Shown piece by piece: positions 8,038 to 15,454 of a stretch of DNA of 28,712 nt. Origin of the DNA: G963674685 sp964591275 (GTDB lineage Bacteria > Lernaellota > Lernaellaia > JACKCT01); NCBI GenBank assembly GCA_964591275.1, contig CAZQAE010000063.1, forward strand, positions 1-28,712. Reading direction: 5' to 3'. A model generated the notes under the pieces. The model searched no databases and was not told the origin of the DNA. It worked only from the letters and a program-made list of their open reading frames with translations. Every line of letters begins with the position of its first letter. Position 1 is the first letter of the stretch. The position numbers and the translations under genes are program-made.

Positions 8038-8991
8038 CTAGTTATCACCATCGACCGCCAAATCGTTTATGGGAAATTGATTACGAAGCCAATCCGCCAG
8101 AAAAGCGGCATACAGGTCGCTTCCCTCTTCGTTCAAATGTCCCACATCCAAATTAAGGTAGGATCGCAAGTTCTCAGGAAATATCACATAGGGGATGAAA
8201 TATTTATTAAAAATGGGGCCGAGACAGCCCTTTGCGGTCATCTGCTCGCACTGAACGGGCTCATCAAAGGATGTCACCGCAGCATCAATACCGTGACGTT
8301 TCCTGAATGCGGCAACATCTGTCGCAAATTGCTCCAGCTTACTCATTCTTATATCGTTGGAAATTTCATAATCCTGCGTTGAGATGAGATAGAATCCAAA
8401 ACCCAGACGAAAAAGATAGCTATTGTATAAAAGCCAGTGTCTAAACTTACTCTGCTCTCCCAATAATGCGCACATCGTCGGGGAAAAGTCGTTCTGAGCG
8501 ATCTGAAAGACAACAAGGTCGGGCTGGAATTCAATGGTCTCGTCCCCATGTGCCTGAACTTCAAGGAGGTTATGGCTTGGAACCCCGAAGTTAAGCACTT
8601 CAACGTTTCCGCCTTTTGACTGATGAAGGTGGTTCTCGATCCTTGCGGGATAGTCAGCGCCTTCGGGTACGCCGGGGCAAAAGGTAAAGGAGTCACCGAC
8701 AATAATGATCCTGAAAACATCTTTGGATTTTTTCGGACCACGTGGTTTTCCTCGGTAACCGTACTGATTGATTTTGTGAACTTGTGGTCTGATTTTTTTA
8801 AACACGCCGGAGTGAATAACTTCCGTCCCCGGCTTCAGTCTCGTGCAGGGCAGTGAATCGTGCTGATAATACAGGAGTTTCCCGAGGTCATTGTTGCCAA
8901 GGGTCAATCTCAGAGCAACTTCGATGATGAGAAAAACTGCAAGCAGGGTGGCAATGCTGAAAATGACATATTTAACTTTTTTGGCTTTCAA
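8038..8991 (-). CDS. Membrane-anchored SGNH/GDSL hydrolase-like protein
   Basis: A 317-residue protein with an N-terminal signal anchor (residues 8-27) and then an SGNH-type esterase fold. IVGDSFTF holds the block I nucleophile Ser101; 'NFGVPSHN' gives block II Gly136; 'QIAQNDF' gives block III Asn167; and 'DVGHLNEEG' gives block V Asp282 and His285. All four SGNH residues are present, so catalysis is plausible. Such enzymes hydrolyse or transfer acyl groups on lipids, polysaccharides or cell-wall glycans, and the anchor places the domain outside the membrane. The start is TTG at 8991. A -35/-10 pair lies about 40-65 bp upstream, so it is probably transcribed independently of the radical SAM gene 127 bp before it. 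The specific substrate is unknown. Confidence 0.8.
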   Translation of the reverse strand: MKAKKVKYVIFSIATLLAVFLIIEVALRLTLGNNDLGKLLYYQHDSLPCTRLKPGTEVIHSGVFKKIRPQVHKINQYGYRGKPRGPKKSKDVFRIIIVGDSFTFCPGVPEGADYPARIENHLHQSKGGNVEVLNFGVPSHNLLEVQAHGDETIEFQPDLVVFQIAQNDFSPTMCALLGEQSKFRHWLLYNSYLFRLGFGFYLISTQDYEISNDIRMSKLEQFATDVAAFRKRHGIDAAVTSFDEPVQCEQMTAKGCLGPIFNKYFIPYVIFPENLRSYLNLDVGHLNEEGSDLYAAFLADWLRNQFPINDLAVDGDN

Positions 8992-9028
8992 GCTCGAATC
9001 TTTCTAAGAAAATTTGAGCAATTGCGAC

Positions 9029-9056
9029 AATAAAATATCCATTCCGACCTTGTCAA
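9029..9056 (-). promoter_or_regulatory. Putative sigma70 promoter for the SGNH-like gene
   Basis: On the minus strand a perfect TTGACA (9056-9051) is followed after 16 bases by TTTATT (9034-9029), a 4/6 match to TATAAT. Transcription would begin about 30 bases before the TTG start at 8991. This is by-eye matching only; the -10 is imperfect. Confidence 0.45.
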
Positions 9057-9118
9057 TGAATTTGGGAGGAAGGGGAAATGACCGGACAACGATCCATCAA
9101 GTCGCGAAATGACAAATT

Positions 9119-10564
9119 TTAAGGGATAGAAACCTTGCTTGGTTTACCGCTAAATCTATTGATAATCGACTTGAAGATAGTAGAGACAATTGTCTGGGAT
9201 AACCGCATATAAATCAGCAGGAATTTTGGATTTCCACAAATGTTTTTGGTAATTCGCATCCACATAGACGGCGAGAACATGGCGGTCAGAAATGTCAGGA
9301 TGAACTCCCTGCGCAGTTCAGCTTCATTTAATTTGCGGGTTCGAATAGAGGGTTGCCCTGAGTTGCCCATCTCTTCCAATGATTGCCTGACAATAAGTAG
9401 ATTCTCTTCCAGGGCAGTTTGAAAATGTCGTGTTCCCGGTAGTGGTAGGAGGTAGGAGACAATAATCAGGCTTCCCTGGGTTTTTCGGATCAGGGCTCTT
9501 GATTTCACCAAGTCACTTTTGCCCTCCGGTACGCACCCTACTAAAAACGCTACCATGCATTTAATTCCCAGATTTTCGGCTTTCCTAATGTTTTCCACTG
9601 CAGCGGCTAATGCACCGGGTTTTTCCAGCCCTTTGCCCATCCATGATTGAACCCTTTGCGATCCGCTTTCAAGACCAATATTTAATCCTTTGCAACGACT
9701 TCGGTGAAGTTGTTTAAGTGTTTTCTCGTTAAGGTTGATGGCTGCCGTCGACGTGACCCATTCGTAGTTCTCATTTTCAAGCGCAACGAGTAATTCCCAT
9801 GAAATCTTTAGTCTGGCCAACGGCTCAGCGTCCAGGAGATAAAACCTATTGGTTTTCCGAAGCCTGGAGGCCTGCGAAACCTCTTCTAAAAAGTTTTCAA
9901 CCGATCGCGATCTCCACTTTCTATGCCAAATGAGCTCGTTGGAACAGGTGGGACAGGAAAAATAACATCCCCGTGAAAAAAATATGGGAAACCAGTCTGG
10001 ATCGGGGTGCTGGAATAGAAGCTTATCTCCAAAAATGTGTTGCTTTTTTTGAGCGACTCGCTCTGGAAATGGGATGAGATCCAAGTCTGGTATAAGATCT
10101 CTTCTTGGCCCTTGAACCAACTTCCGCCCGCTTTCAAATGCTACACCCGGTAAGGTTCCGCACTCCTCGCGGGGCCGACCCTGATCTATTGCAATGATCA
10201 AGTCGAGAAATGCTGCCTCTCCCTCCCCCAGAACGAAGTAATCTACGCATGAATCAAGAATCAACTCAGGCATGCCCGTCGGGAGAGACCCGCCCCAGAT
10301 TACTGTTTTCCCCTGTTCCTTGGCCAATACAGACATGCGCCTTGCAGCCGATACGTTGGAGATAAACACGGACAAGGCAAGGATTTCGAAATTGTGGTTT
10401 TGAAAAACATCGCCATCGTTTTCATAGTCATCTTCGGTGACAATCGTTGCAGAATGGTCCGAGTGCAGATGTAAATATGCCGCAATATATCCAAGATTTA
10501 ATGGCTCTGAGCGGTATAAAAACGAGTGCCCATGATCCTTTGGGCTACATAAGAGAATGTTCAT
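9119..10564 (-). CDS. B12-binding-domain radical SAM protein
   Basis: A 481-residue protein beginning at an ATG. Its N-terminal cobalamin-binding-type domain contains 'EPLNLGYIAAYLHLHSDHS', 'EILALSVFISN', 'VIWGGSLPTG' and 'YFVLGEGEAAFLDL'. The linker is 'DLDLIPFPER', and the radical SAM core has CYFSCPTC (Cys 200, 204 and 207), 'LLDAEP', 'NIGLESGSQ' and 'FLVGCVPEG'. The C-terminal tail 'MFSPSMWMRITKNI' carries the same near-terminal hydrophobic-x-x-P pattern as the + strand radical SAM proteins. A strong terminator lies between it and the upstream radical SAM gene, so the two are not simply one transcript. Family chemistry is S-adenosylmethionine-dependent radical modification. The substrate is unknown, but proximity suggests the same pathway as the + strand cluster. 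Confidence 0.9.
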   Translation of the reverse strand: MNILLCSPKDHGHSFLYRSEPLNLGYIAAYLHLHSDHSATIVTEDDYENDGDVFQNHNFEILALSVFISNVSAARRMSVLAKEQGKTVIWGGSLPTGMPELILDSCVDYFVLGEGEAAFLDLIIAIDQGRPREECGTLPGVAFESGRKLVQGPRRDLIPDLDLIPFPERVAQKKQHIFGDKLLFQHPDPDWFPIFFSRGCYFSCPTCSNELIWHRKWRSRSVENFLEEVSQASRLRKTNRFYLLDAEPLARLKISWELLVALENENYEWVTSTAAINLNEKTLKQLHRSRCKGLNIGLESGSQRVQSWMGKGLEKPGALAAAVENIRKAENLGIKCMVAFLVGCVPEGKSDLVKSRALIRKTQGSLIIVSYLLPLPGTRHFQTALEENLLIVRQSLEEMGNSGQPSIRTRKLNEAELRREFILTFLTAMFSPSMWMRITKNICGNPKFLLIYMRLSQTIVSTIFKSIINRFSGKPSKVSIP

Positions 10565-10605
10565 CGGTCACTTAACATCGCTTTCTAACGCGAAATTCGG
10601 GGTGG

Positions 10606-10650
10606 CAAAACAAAAATAGCCGTGCCGGCCTTTTGGATTGATGGCACGGC
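10606..10650 (-). terminator. Intrinsic terminator downstream of the 10798-12237 radical SAM gene
   Basis: Reading the minus strand, an 8-bp perfect stem GCCGTGCC (10650-10643) and GGCACGGC (10626-10619) encloses a 16-nt loop and is followed directly by a T-rich run (ATTTTTGTTTTG, about 10617-10606). This has the classical rho-independent shape. It lies about 150 bases after the stop of the upstream radical SAM gene and about 40 bases before the next start, so it would insulate or attenuate the second gene. The remainder of 10565-10797 holds no gene I can support. Confidence 0.75.
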
Positions 10651-10797
10651 CAGCAATCCTCTGCCTGAATACAATCCACAAACAAAAATCGGATCATCCT
10701 TTTCACCCACGAATTGACAATCTTCCTTAATATCATGAATTTACCCGCGTCCTGAATAACAAAACAGGGAATATTCGTCAACCCAAGGATAAGGAGG

Positions 10798-12237
10798 CTA
10801 AACGTCTGAATAAAATCGTTTAAAGAGGTTGAATCGTACAATCTGGAGTGCGTTGTCGAAGGCGCTGGCCAATCCATAATAAATGTATCGGCTTTTCTTT
10901 CGACGAAAAATCAGGCCCGAGATCGTCCAGGCTAGAAAGCGCGGCGAGAGATACACGGAGATCATCGTGATCAAATACTGAATATAAACCTGGCGCCTGC
11001 TCAAATGATAGGTGGGCAACTGAGGATACAACAGTCGCTTCCTCCCCATTCGCAGGTTGTCCTCCTCGTCAATCCAACCGTTTTTACAAGCTAACCGGCG
11101 CAACTCCGTTCCGTGATAGGGACTAAGCAGGGAGAATAGCGGTAAATCGCATTCCAGGTTTCGGGCGAAACGGCGTAGGTGCCGCATGGACTGTTTATCG
11201 TCGTCCGGAAAGCCGACGAGAAAGGCAACAGAAGTAAAAATATTACTTTTCCGCAATAGGTGAAGATTTTCCGCCGTCCTATGAAAATCAAACACTCGGT
11301 TACATTGCTCCAGGTTCTTTTCGCTGCTGGATTCGACCCCTAGAAAGAGCGACTTGCATCCGGCGTGCTCAAGAGCCACGATGAGTTCTGCGTCCAGGTG
11401 CAATATGTTGATTCCGGTGATCCACTCAATTTTAGGACGAAGCAGAGATAGCCGTCTGCACAGCTCCAGACTCCGTTTTTTATCGATCAACATATCCTGG
11501 TCCGTGAAAACCATGTGCGCAAAAGGAGCTGTGTCCTGTACCTCCTTGAATTCCCGCATTACATCATCGGGATCACGCGGTATCCATTTACTTTGCCACA
11601 TCTTTTTCGTCATGCAGTAACTGCAATTGTACGGACAGCCGCGGGACGTAATCATGCTGACGACACGTCCCCGGTGAAATGGGCTGGTTAATCCGGTGAG
11701 ATGGTAACGATCAATGGGCAGATCATTGCGATCGGGAAAAGGCAAATCATCGATATCCCGAATGCGTGCTGGAGGAGGATTGGTTCGATTTTTGTCCCCA
11801 TCGCGCCAGATCAATCCTGGCACATTTTCCAGCGATCTTCCCGCGTCCAGGGCATCGGCCAGGGCAACGATAGGGATCTCGCCTTCGCCATAAACAACGA
11901 AATCAATCTCATCACGCAAAGCGAGCTCCGGCAAGGCCGTGGCCTCCGGACCACCGAGTACGGTAAGGGCGTTCGAACCTCTTTTCAGCGCGCGGCATAG
12001 TTGCAGCGTGGCATCAACATTGGGTTCGTACAACGTGAAGCCAACCATAGCAACGGCATCGCGTTGGACTTCAGCGATAAAATCGGATTCCCTCACCGGA
12101 GTGAAGTAAGTGTGATGAACGACGCGGCTCGAATGTCCCTTGGACTTCAGATAGGACGATAAGTAGCATAGGCCAAGGGGCTCCAACTCGTCCGCCTGGG
12201 GTTGGGACGGCTTTGCGTTGACAAGCAGGATGTTCAA
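10798..12237 (-). CDS. B12-binding-domain radical SAM protein
   Basis: The start is set at the TTG at 12237: a TGAGGT Shine-Dalgarno sits 7 bases upstream, and the family N-terminus 'LNILLVNAKPSQ' begins exactly there, whereas the longer frame opens with 19 unrelated residues and another TTG. The 479-residue protein has a cobalamin-binding-type domain ('EPLGLCYLSSYLKSKGHSS', 'VLGGPEATALPE', 'FVVYGEGE'), the linker 'IDDLPFPDR', CPYNCSYC, 'FTDQDM', 'FLGVESSSE' and 'FLVGFPDDD'. It ends in a basic hydrophobic tail with 'VYLSPRFLAWTI'. It faces away from a second radical SAM stub at 12357. This is the most canonical member of the set. The substrate is unknown. Confidence 0.9.
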   Translation of the reverse strand: MNILLVNAKPSQPQADELEPLGLCYLSSYLKSKGHSSRVVHHTYFTPVRESDFIAEVQRDAVAMVGFTLYEPNVDATLQLCRALKRGSNALTVLGGPEATALPELALRDEIDFVVYGEGEIPIVALADALDAGRSLENVPGLIWRDGDKNRTNPPPARIRDIDDLPFPDRNDLPIDRYHLTGLTSPFHRGRVVSMITSRGCPYNCSYCMTKKMWQSKWIPRDPDDVMREFKEVQDTAPFAHMVFTDQDMLIDKKRSLELCRRLSLLRPKIEWITGINILHLDAELIVALEHAGCKSLFLGVESSSEKNLEQCNRVFDFHRTAENLHLLRKSNIFTSVAFLVGFPDDDKQSMRHLRRFARNLECDLPLFSLLSPYHGTELRRLACKNGWIDEEDNLRMGRKRLLYPQLPTYHLSRRQVYIQYLITMISVYLSPRFLAWTISGLIFRRKKSRYIYYGLASAFDNALQIVRFNLFKRFYSDV

Positions 12238-12244
12238 TGAATTT

Positions 12245-12250
12245 ACCTCA
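12245..12250 (-). promoter_or_regulatory. Ribosome-binding site that decides a TTG start
   Basis: Minus-strand TGAGGT seven bases before the TTG at 12237. It matches the anti-Shine-Dalgarno well, and no comparable site precedes the alternative upstream TTG, so it fixes the shorter radical SAM start. Confidence 0.65.
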
Positions 12251-12356
12251 TGCGGCAAAGGAGCATGAGTATCAGGGATAATAGCAAATAACAAGGACGG
12301 ACCAGATTTTCGACCGACTGGTTGTTTGGGGCAATTTGCGGTGCTAACATGATGCG

Positions 12357-12626
12357 ATGAGAATCTTTCTAGCCAGAACTTGCGTAGCGAGTCCCATAGA
12401 CGGCATTGTCAGCATCCCGATGGGGATTCCGCACCTTGGCGCCACGTCACGCGCCGGATGGTGCGAAGTCCAAATTTTGGATATGGGAGCTGATCGCCAT
12501 TCGGGCATGCACAGGACTCTGTTTAATCATATTTGGATACAATTCACTCGTCATCGGACTGAGCGCCATGTCCCGATTATTCAAAAATATCGTCAAGGGA
12601 AGTCACGTCAGCATGAGCTTCATTAA
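12357..12626 (+). pseudogene. Truncated radical SAM gene stub (B12-binding N-terminus)
   Basis: An ATG at 12357 opens 'MRIFLARTCVASPIDGIVS' followed by 'IPMGIPHLGATSRAG' and 'CEVQILDMGAD'. This matches the usual first strand, P-x-G-I-x-Y-L-x-x-x-L-R-x-x-G helix and E-V-x-I-L-D strand of cobalamin-binding radical SAM proteins. Resemblance ends after about residue 47 (around 12500); the rest of the frame is unrelated, and no CxxxCxxC follows. It is therefore a gene start with nothing behind it, comparable to the stub at 7483. It covers most of the 375 bp between the divergent genes. Whether it is expressed is unknown. Confidence 0.55.
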
Positions 12627-13710
12627 AAAAAACCGCGTCAATGATAGCCGGAGGCGAGTTTCCGCAGCCGCTATCAGCGCAACAATTATTGCCTTGCTCG
12701 GATTTTTTTATTCGCCCCCGCACAGTCAATCGAAAGACAACAAAATTTCACAAGGCGCAACTCCGCAAATAACTTTCATCAAGCCATCCCCCGGCGAAAT
12801 CATTAACGAAACGCCTTATACGGTCCAATGGACGATCGAAAATCTGAAGTTGGAAGACATTCAGTCTATAGAAATTCAATATCATTCGGAAACAATGAGA
12901 GTTTTTCGCCAAGATGAAGTTTTAAAATGCCTCAGCCTCGAACTGCCGCTTAAAGAAGGGCGGCACATGCTGGATATAAAAGTCAGCTTGACGAAAGGTA
13001 CGAATATATTTTTCAGTCGCCCAGTTTTTTATATCCTAAAATTTCCGGCAGGAATGGAAAGGATACCCGGCGGCAAATTCATGATGGGTTCAAGCCGAGA
13101 GGATGAGTCGGCATTTTTCGACGAAGCGCCGATTCACGAAGTCCTTCTGCCCCCATTTTGGCTGGATCGACACGAAGTCAAAAATTCACAGTACCGGCTA
13201 TGCGTGTCCCAAGGCGTTTGCAGGACGTCGGAGTTTGACGATAAACCGCCTTTTAGCCGGGACGACCACCCTGTGGTCGGCGTCGACTGGGGTGCAGCAA
13301 AGCAATACTGCAAATGGAGGAACACCAGGTTGCCGACGGAGGCTGAGTGGGAATACGTCGCGGCTGCCACTGGAGATGAAGGACAACACAGGGCAACCGG
13401 CGAAATTGCGTGGCATGCATTAAATTCGCTGGGACGCACGCATGCGGTCGGCCAAAAGCAGTCCAATCATTTTGGGATATTCGACATGCTGGGAAATACA
13501 TGGGAGTGGTGCTCTGACTGGTATGCTGAAGACACCTACCTGGACACCCAAAAAGTTGATCCTGACGGATCGGAATGGGGAAATTTCAGAGTATTAAAAG
13601 GAGGAAGCTGGGCCACATATCCTAAGGAAATGCGCCCCGCTCTGAGATTCTGGTTATCGCCCAATAAAAGCAACAACAACACCGGTTTTCGATGCGCGAG
13701 AGATATTTAG
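12613..13710 (+). CDS. SUMF1/FGE-fold domain secreted protein, catalytic cysteines absent
   Basis: A 365-residue protein from the ATG at 12613 (AAGGGA at 12595-12600; an ATG at 12568 would add 15 residues). It has a basic n-region and hydrophobic segment typical of a signal anchor ('SAAAISATIIALLGFFYS'). A beta-rich, possibly Ig-like, region follows (about 45-135; 'SPGEIINETPYTVQW'). The C-terminus is a SUMF1/formylglycine-generating-enzyme fold ('IPGGKFMMGSS', 'HEVLLPPFWLDRHEVKNSQY', 'PVVGVDWGAAKQYCKWRN', 'RLPTEAEWEYVAAA', 'MLGNTWEWCSDWY', 'VLKGGSW', 'NTGFRCARDI'). True FGE enzymes carry a Cys pair in the stretch before the final GFRCA; here that stretch ('EMRPALRFWLSP') has none. I therefore infer a structural or binding role rather than sulfatase maturation. 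A 4-bp gap separates it from the glycosyltransferase gene. Confidence 0.82.
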   Translation: MSFIKKNRVNDSRRRVSAAAISATIIALLGFFYSPPHSQSKDNKISQGATPQITFIKPSPGEIINETPYTVQWTIENLKLEDIQSIEIQYHSETMRVFRQDEVLKCLSLELPLKEGRHMLDIKVSLTKGTNIFFSRPVFYILKFPAGMERIPGGKFMMGSSREDESAFFDEAPIHEVLLPPFWLDRHEVKNSQYRLCVSQGVCRTSEFDDKPPFSRDDHPVVGVDWGAAKQYCKWRNTRLPTEAEWEYVAAATGDEGQHRATGEIAWHALNSLGRTHAVGQKQSNHFGIFDMLGNTWEWCSDWYAEDTYLDTQKVDPDGSEWGNFRVLKGGSWATYPKEMRPALRFWLSPNKSNNNTGFRCARDI

Positions 13711-13714
13711 CGCG

Positions 13715-15454
13715 ATGCCGACTCGTCTGAAATTGAACTCAAATCGCTATGCGATTCTTATTTTTGCACTGTTGCTATATCTCGCGTTCAGACTCTATAT
13801 CCTGCTAAAAATGCCCTATAACATCGACGAACTCGTCCACGCGCATATGAGTTGGCTTTTTGCACAGGGCTGGCGTTTTCTCATCGATGACGTCGATTTC
13901 GTCCGACCACCTCTTTTGCATTATCTGCTAATGCCCCTTTTTTATTTTCTTGGCGAGCAGACCCTCATTTGGCATCGCCTCGTGATGAGCCTCTGGTTTT
14001 TCATCGGGTTGTTTTTTTTCTATTGTGCGATAAAAAACGCGACGCACTCAAGGAAGGCTGCAGCCGTTTCCATTGCCTTTGCCGCCGTATGCGCCCCCTC
14101 GCTCATTCCCGCGCAGCAAATACGCTATGAGCCGAGCATGGTCATGTGCATGGGCGCTGCATATTTTCTGCTGGTGGACGCCGAGTCCAAGCGTCTGTCA
14201 GCCCTGCGGTTGTTCTGGAGCGGCGTATTTTTTGGCGCAGCGGCCGGAATCAAGTTCCTCGTTGCTCCGTACCTTATCGCAGTATGGCTGCTAACTCTCA
14301 TTCGCTTGTCAAAAATTTCCAGGAGCAAAGGCATTCAATATTCTCTGGCTCTTGGTTCAGGCATGATTGCGCCGAATCTATTGCTTATTTATTTCTTCTG
14401 GCCTTTGATCAAAGTCGCCGCAGTCGATCTGCATAGCCTGCCGGAAAATATCCTGGAGACATTAAGCGCGATCCAGGTTGCCGTCTTTCACTTCAATTCC
14501 TTTCAGTTTCTTCAGATTGAACCACTTTTTTGGATCGTCGGTTTGGCCGCGCTAATCCTGGCCGTGATTCACAATCGCAGATTTTTCAGAGAATCCACAC
14601 TCGCGCACGCCTTATTTTTTGGAACGCTCATCTATTTCCTTTTCGTACCCTTAGTGAAAAAGCAGATGCACCTCCAGGACCTCATTTTCCCGGCCATTGC
14701 GATGTCTTTTTTTGTCGGGACGGCATGGGATCGAATTCGCATTCCCGGACGCGAATATCTGAAATACCTGATCTTATTTTTCATTGTATGCGAAGGGGCA
14801 ATCACCACATTTTATCAGGTATCCACTCCACATGATAATGCAGCTCATGCCCAGATGAATTTCTATCGCCTTCAGGAAAAGCTCGACAGTCATGAAGGGC
14901 AACTTCAACTGGCCGAAGCTTTTATGGCTATCTACAAACTCTCGCCGCCGCACGCCTATAACTATATGCTCTCACGATCGCAACAGGACGCAGGGATACG
15001 CTATTTCAACAAACACCTCGACGCCAACGAAATCGGCCTGGCTTCCAACTCATTAAATGTCTTTCGATTTAGCGGCAATACATGGGTGTCTGGCCTGCTG
15101 GCCCTGGAGGACGTAGGATTAGAGAAACTGCTGGAAGTGACGCGGCGACTACCCGACGGAATCAAGCGCTTCCTCCAATGCGGGAATGGAAGCATGTTAA
15201 TTGATACACGAACTTCGGGAATGGGTGAAAACCTGGTCAGGGAACTGGAACATACGCGACCGAAGGTGGTTCTGGTTGACCGTTTCATGATCAACCTTTG
15301 GCTCAAATACACTGACTACTTGAGCATTTTTGACAAAAACTATGAAATTCGTTGTGATTCCGATAGTAGCCTGGTTTTCGCACACCGGACAAGCGACTCA
15401 TGGACGTCGCCAGATCTCCCGTCTCTTAAGCCTCTGGAATGTGGATACCCATGA
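13715..15454 (+). CDS. GT-C membrane glycosyltransferase (GT39/ArnT-like)
   Basis: A 579-residue polytopic membrane protein. After the first hydrophobic segment (12-32), 'MPYNIDELVHAH' places the acidic pair Asp38-Glu39 at the head of the first extracytoplasmic loop, the hallmark of GT-C enzymes using polyprenyl-phosphate sugars. 'FVRPPLLHYLLMPLFYFLG' is the matching second signature. About ten further hydrophobic segments run to near residue 370, followed by a soluble C-terminal domain of about 200 residues. Such enzymes move a sugar from a lipid-phosphate donor onto lipid A, proteins or other envelope acceptors outside the membrane. It starts 4 bp after the SUMF1-like gene, and its stop overlaps the next ATG, forming a three-gene envelope operon. 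Donor and acceptor are unknown. Confidence 0.82.
   Translation: MPTRLKLNSNRYAILIFALLLYLAFRLYILLKMPYNIDELVHAHMSWLFAQGWRFLIDDVDFVRPPLLHYLLMPLFYFLGEQTLIWHRLVMSLWFFIGLFFFYCAIKNATHSRKAAAVSIAFAAVCAPSLIPAQQIRYEPSMVMCMGAAYFLLVDAESKRLSALRLFWSGVFFGAAAGIKFLVAPYLIAVWLLTLIRLSKISRSKGIQYSLALGSGMIAPNLLLIYFFWPLIKVAAVDLHSLPENILETLSAIQVAVFHFNSFQFLQIEPLFWIVGLAALILAVIHNRRFFRESTLAHALFFGTLIYFLFVPLVKKQMHLQDLIFPAIAMSFFVGTAWDRIRIPGREYLKYLILFFIVCEGAITTFYQVSTPHDNAAHAQMNFYRLQEKLDSHEGQLQLAEAFMAIYKLSPPHAYNYMLSRSQQDAGIRYFNKHLDANEIGLASNSLNVFRFSGNTWVSGLLALEDVGLEKLLEVTRRLPDGIKRFLQCGNGSMLIDTRTSGMGENLVRELEHTRPKVVLVDRFMINLWLKYTDYLSIFDKNYEIRCDSDSSLVFAHRTSDSWTSPDLPSLKPLECGYP

Noticed and set aside
10572..10877. A 101-codon - strand frame between two radical SAM genes
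   Set aside because: It overlaps the end of the upstream radical SAM gene and runs through the intrinsic terminator; no ribosome-binding site and no protein-like motifs.
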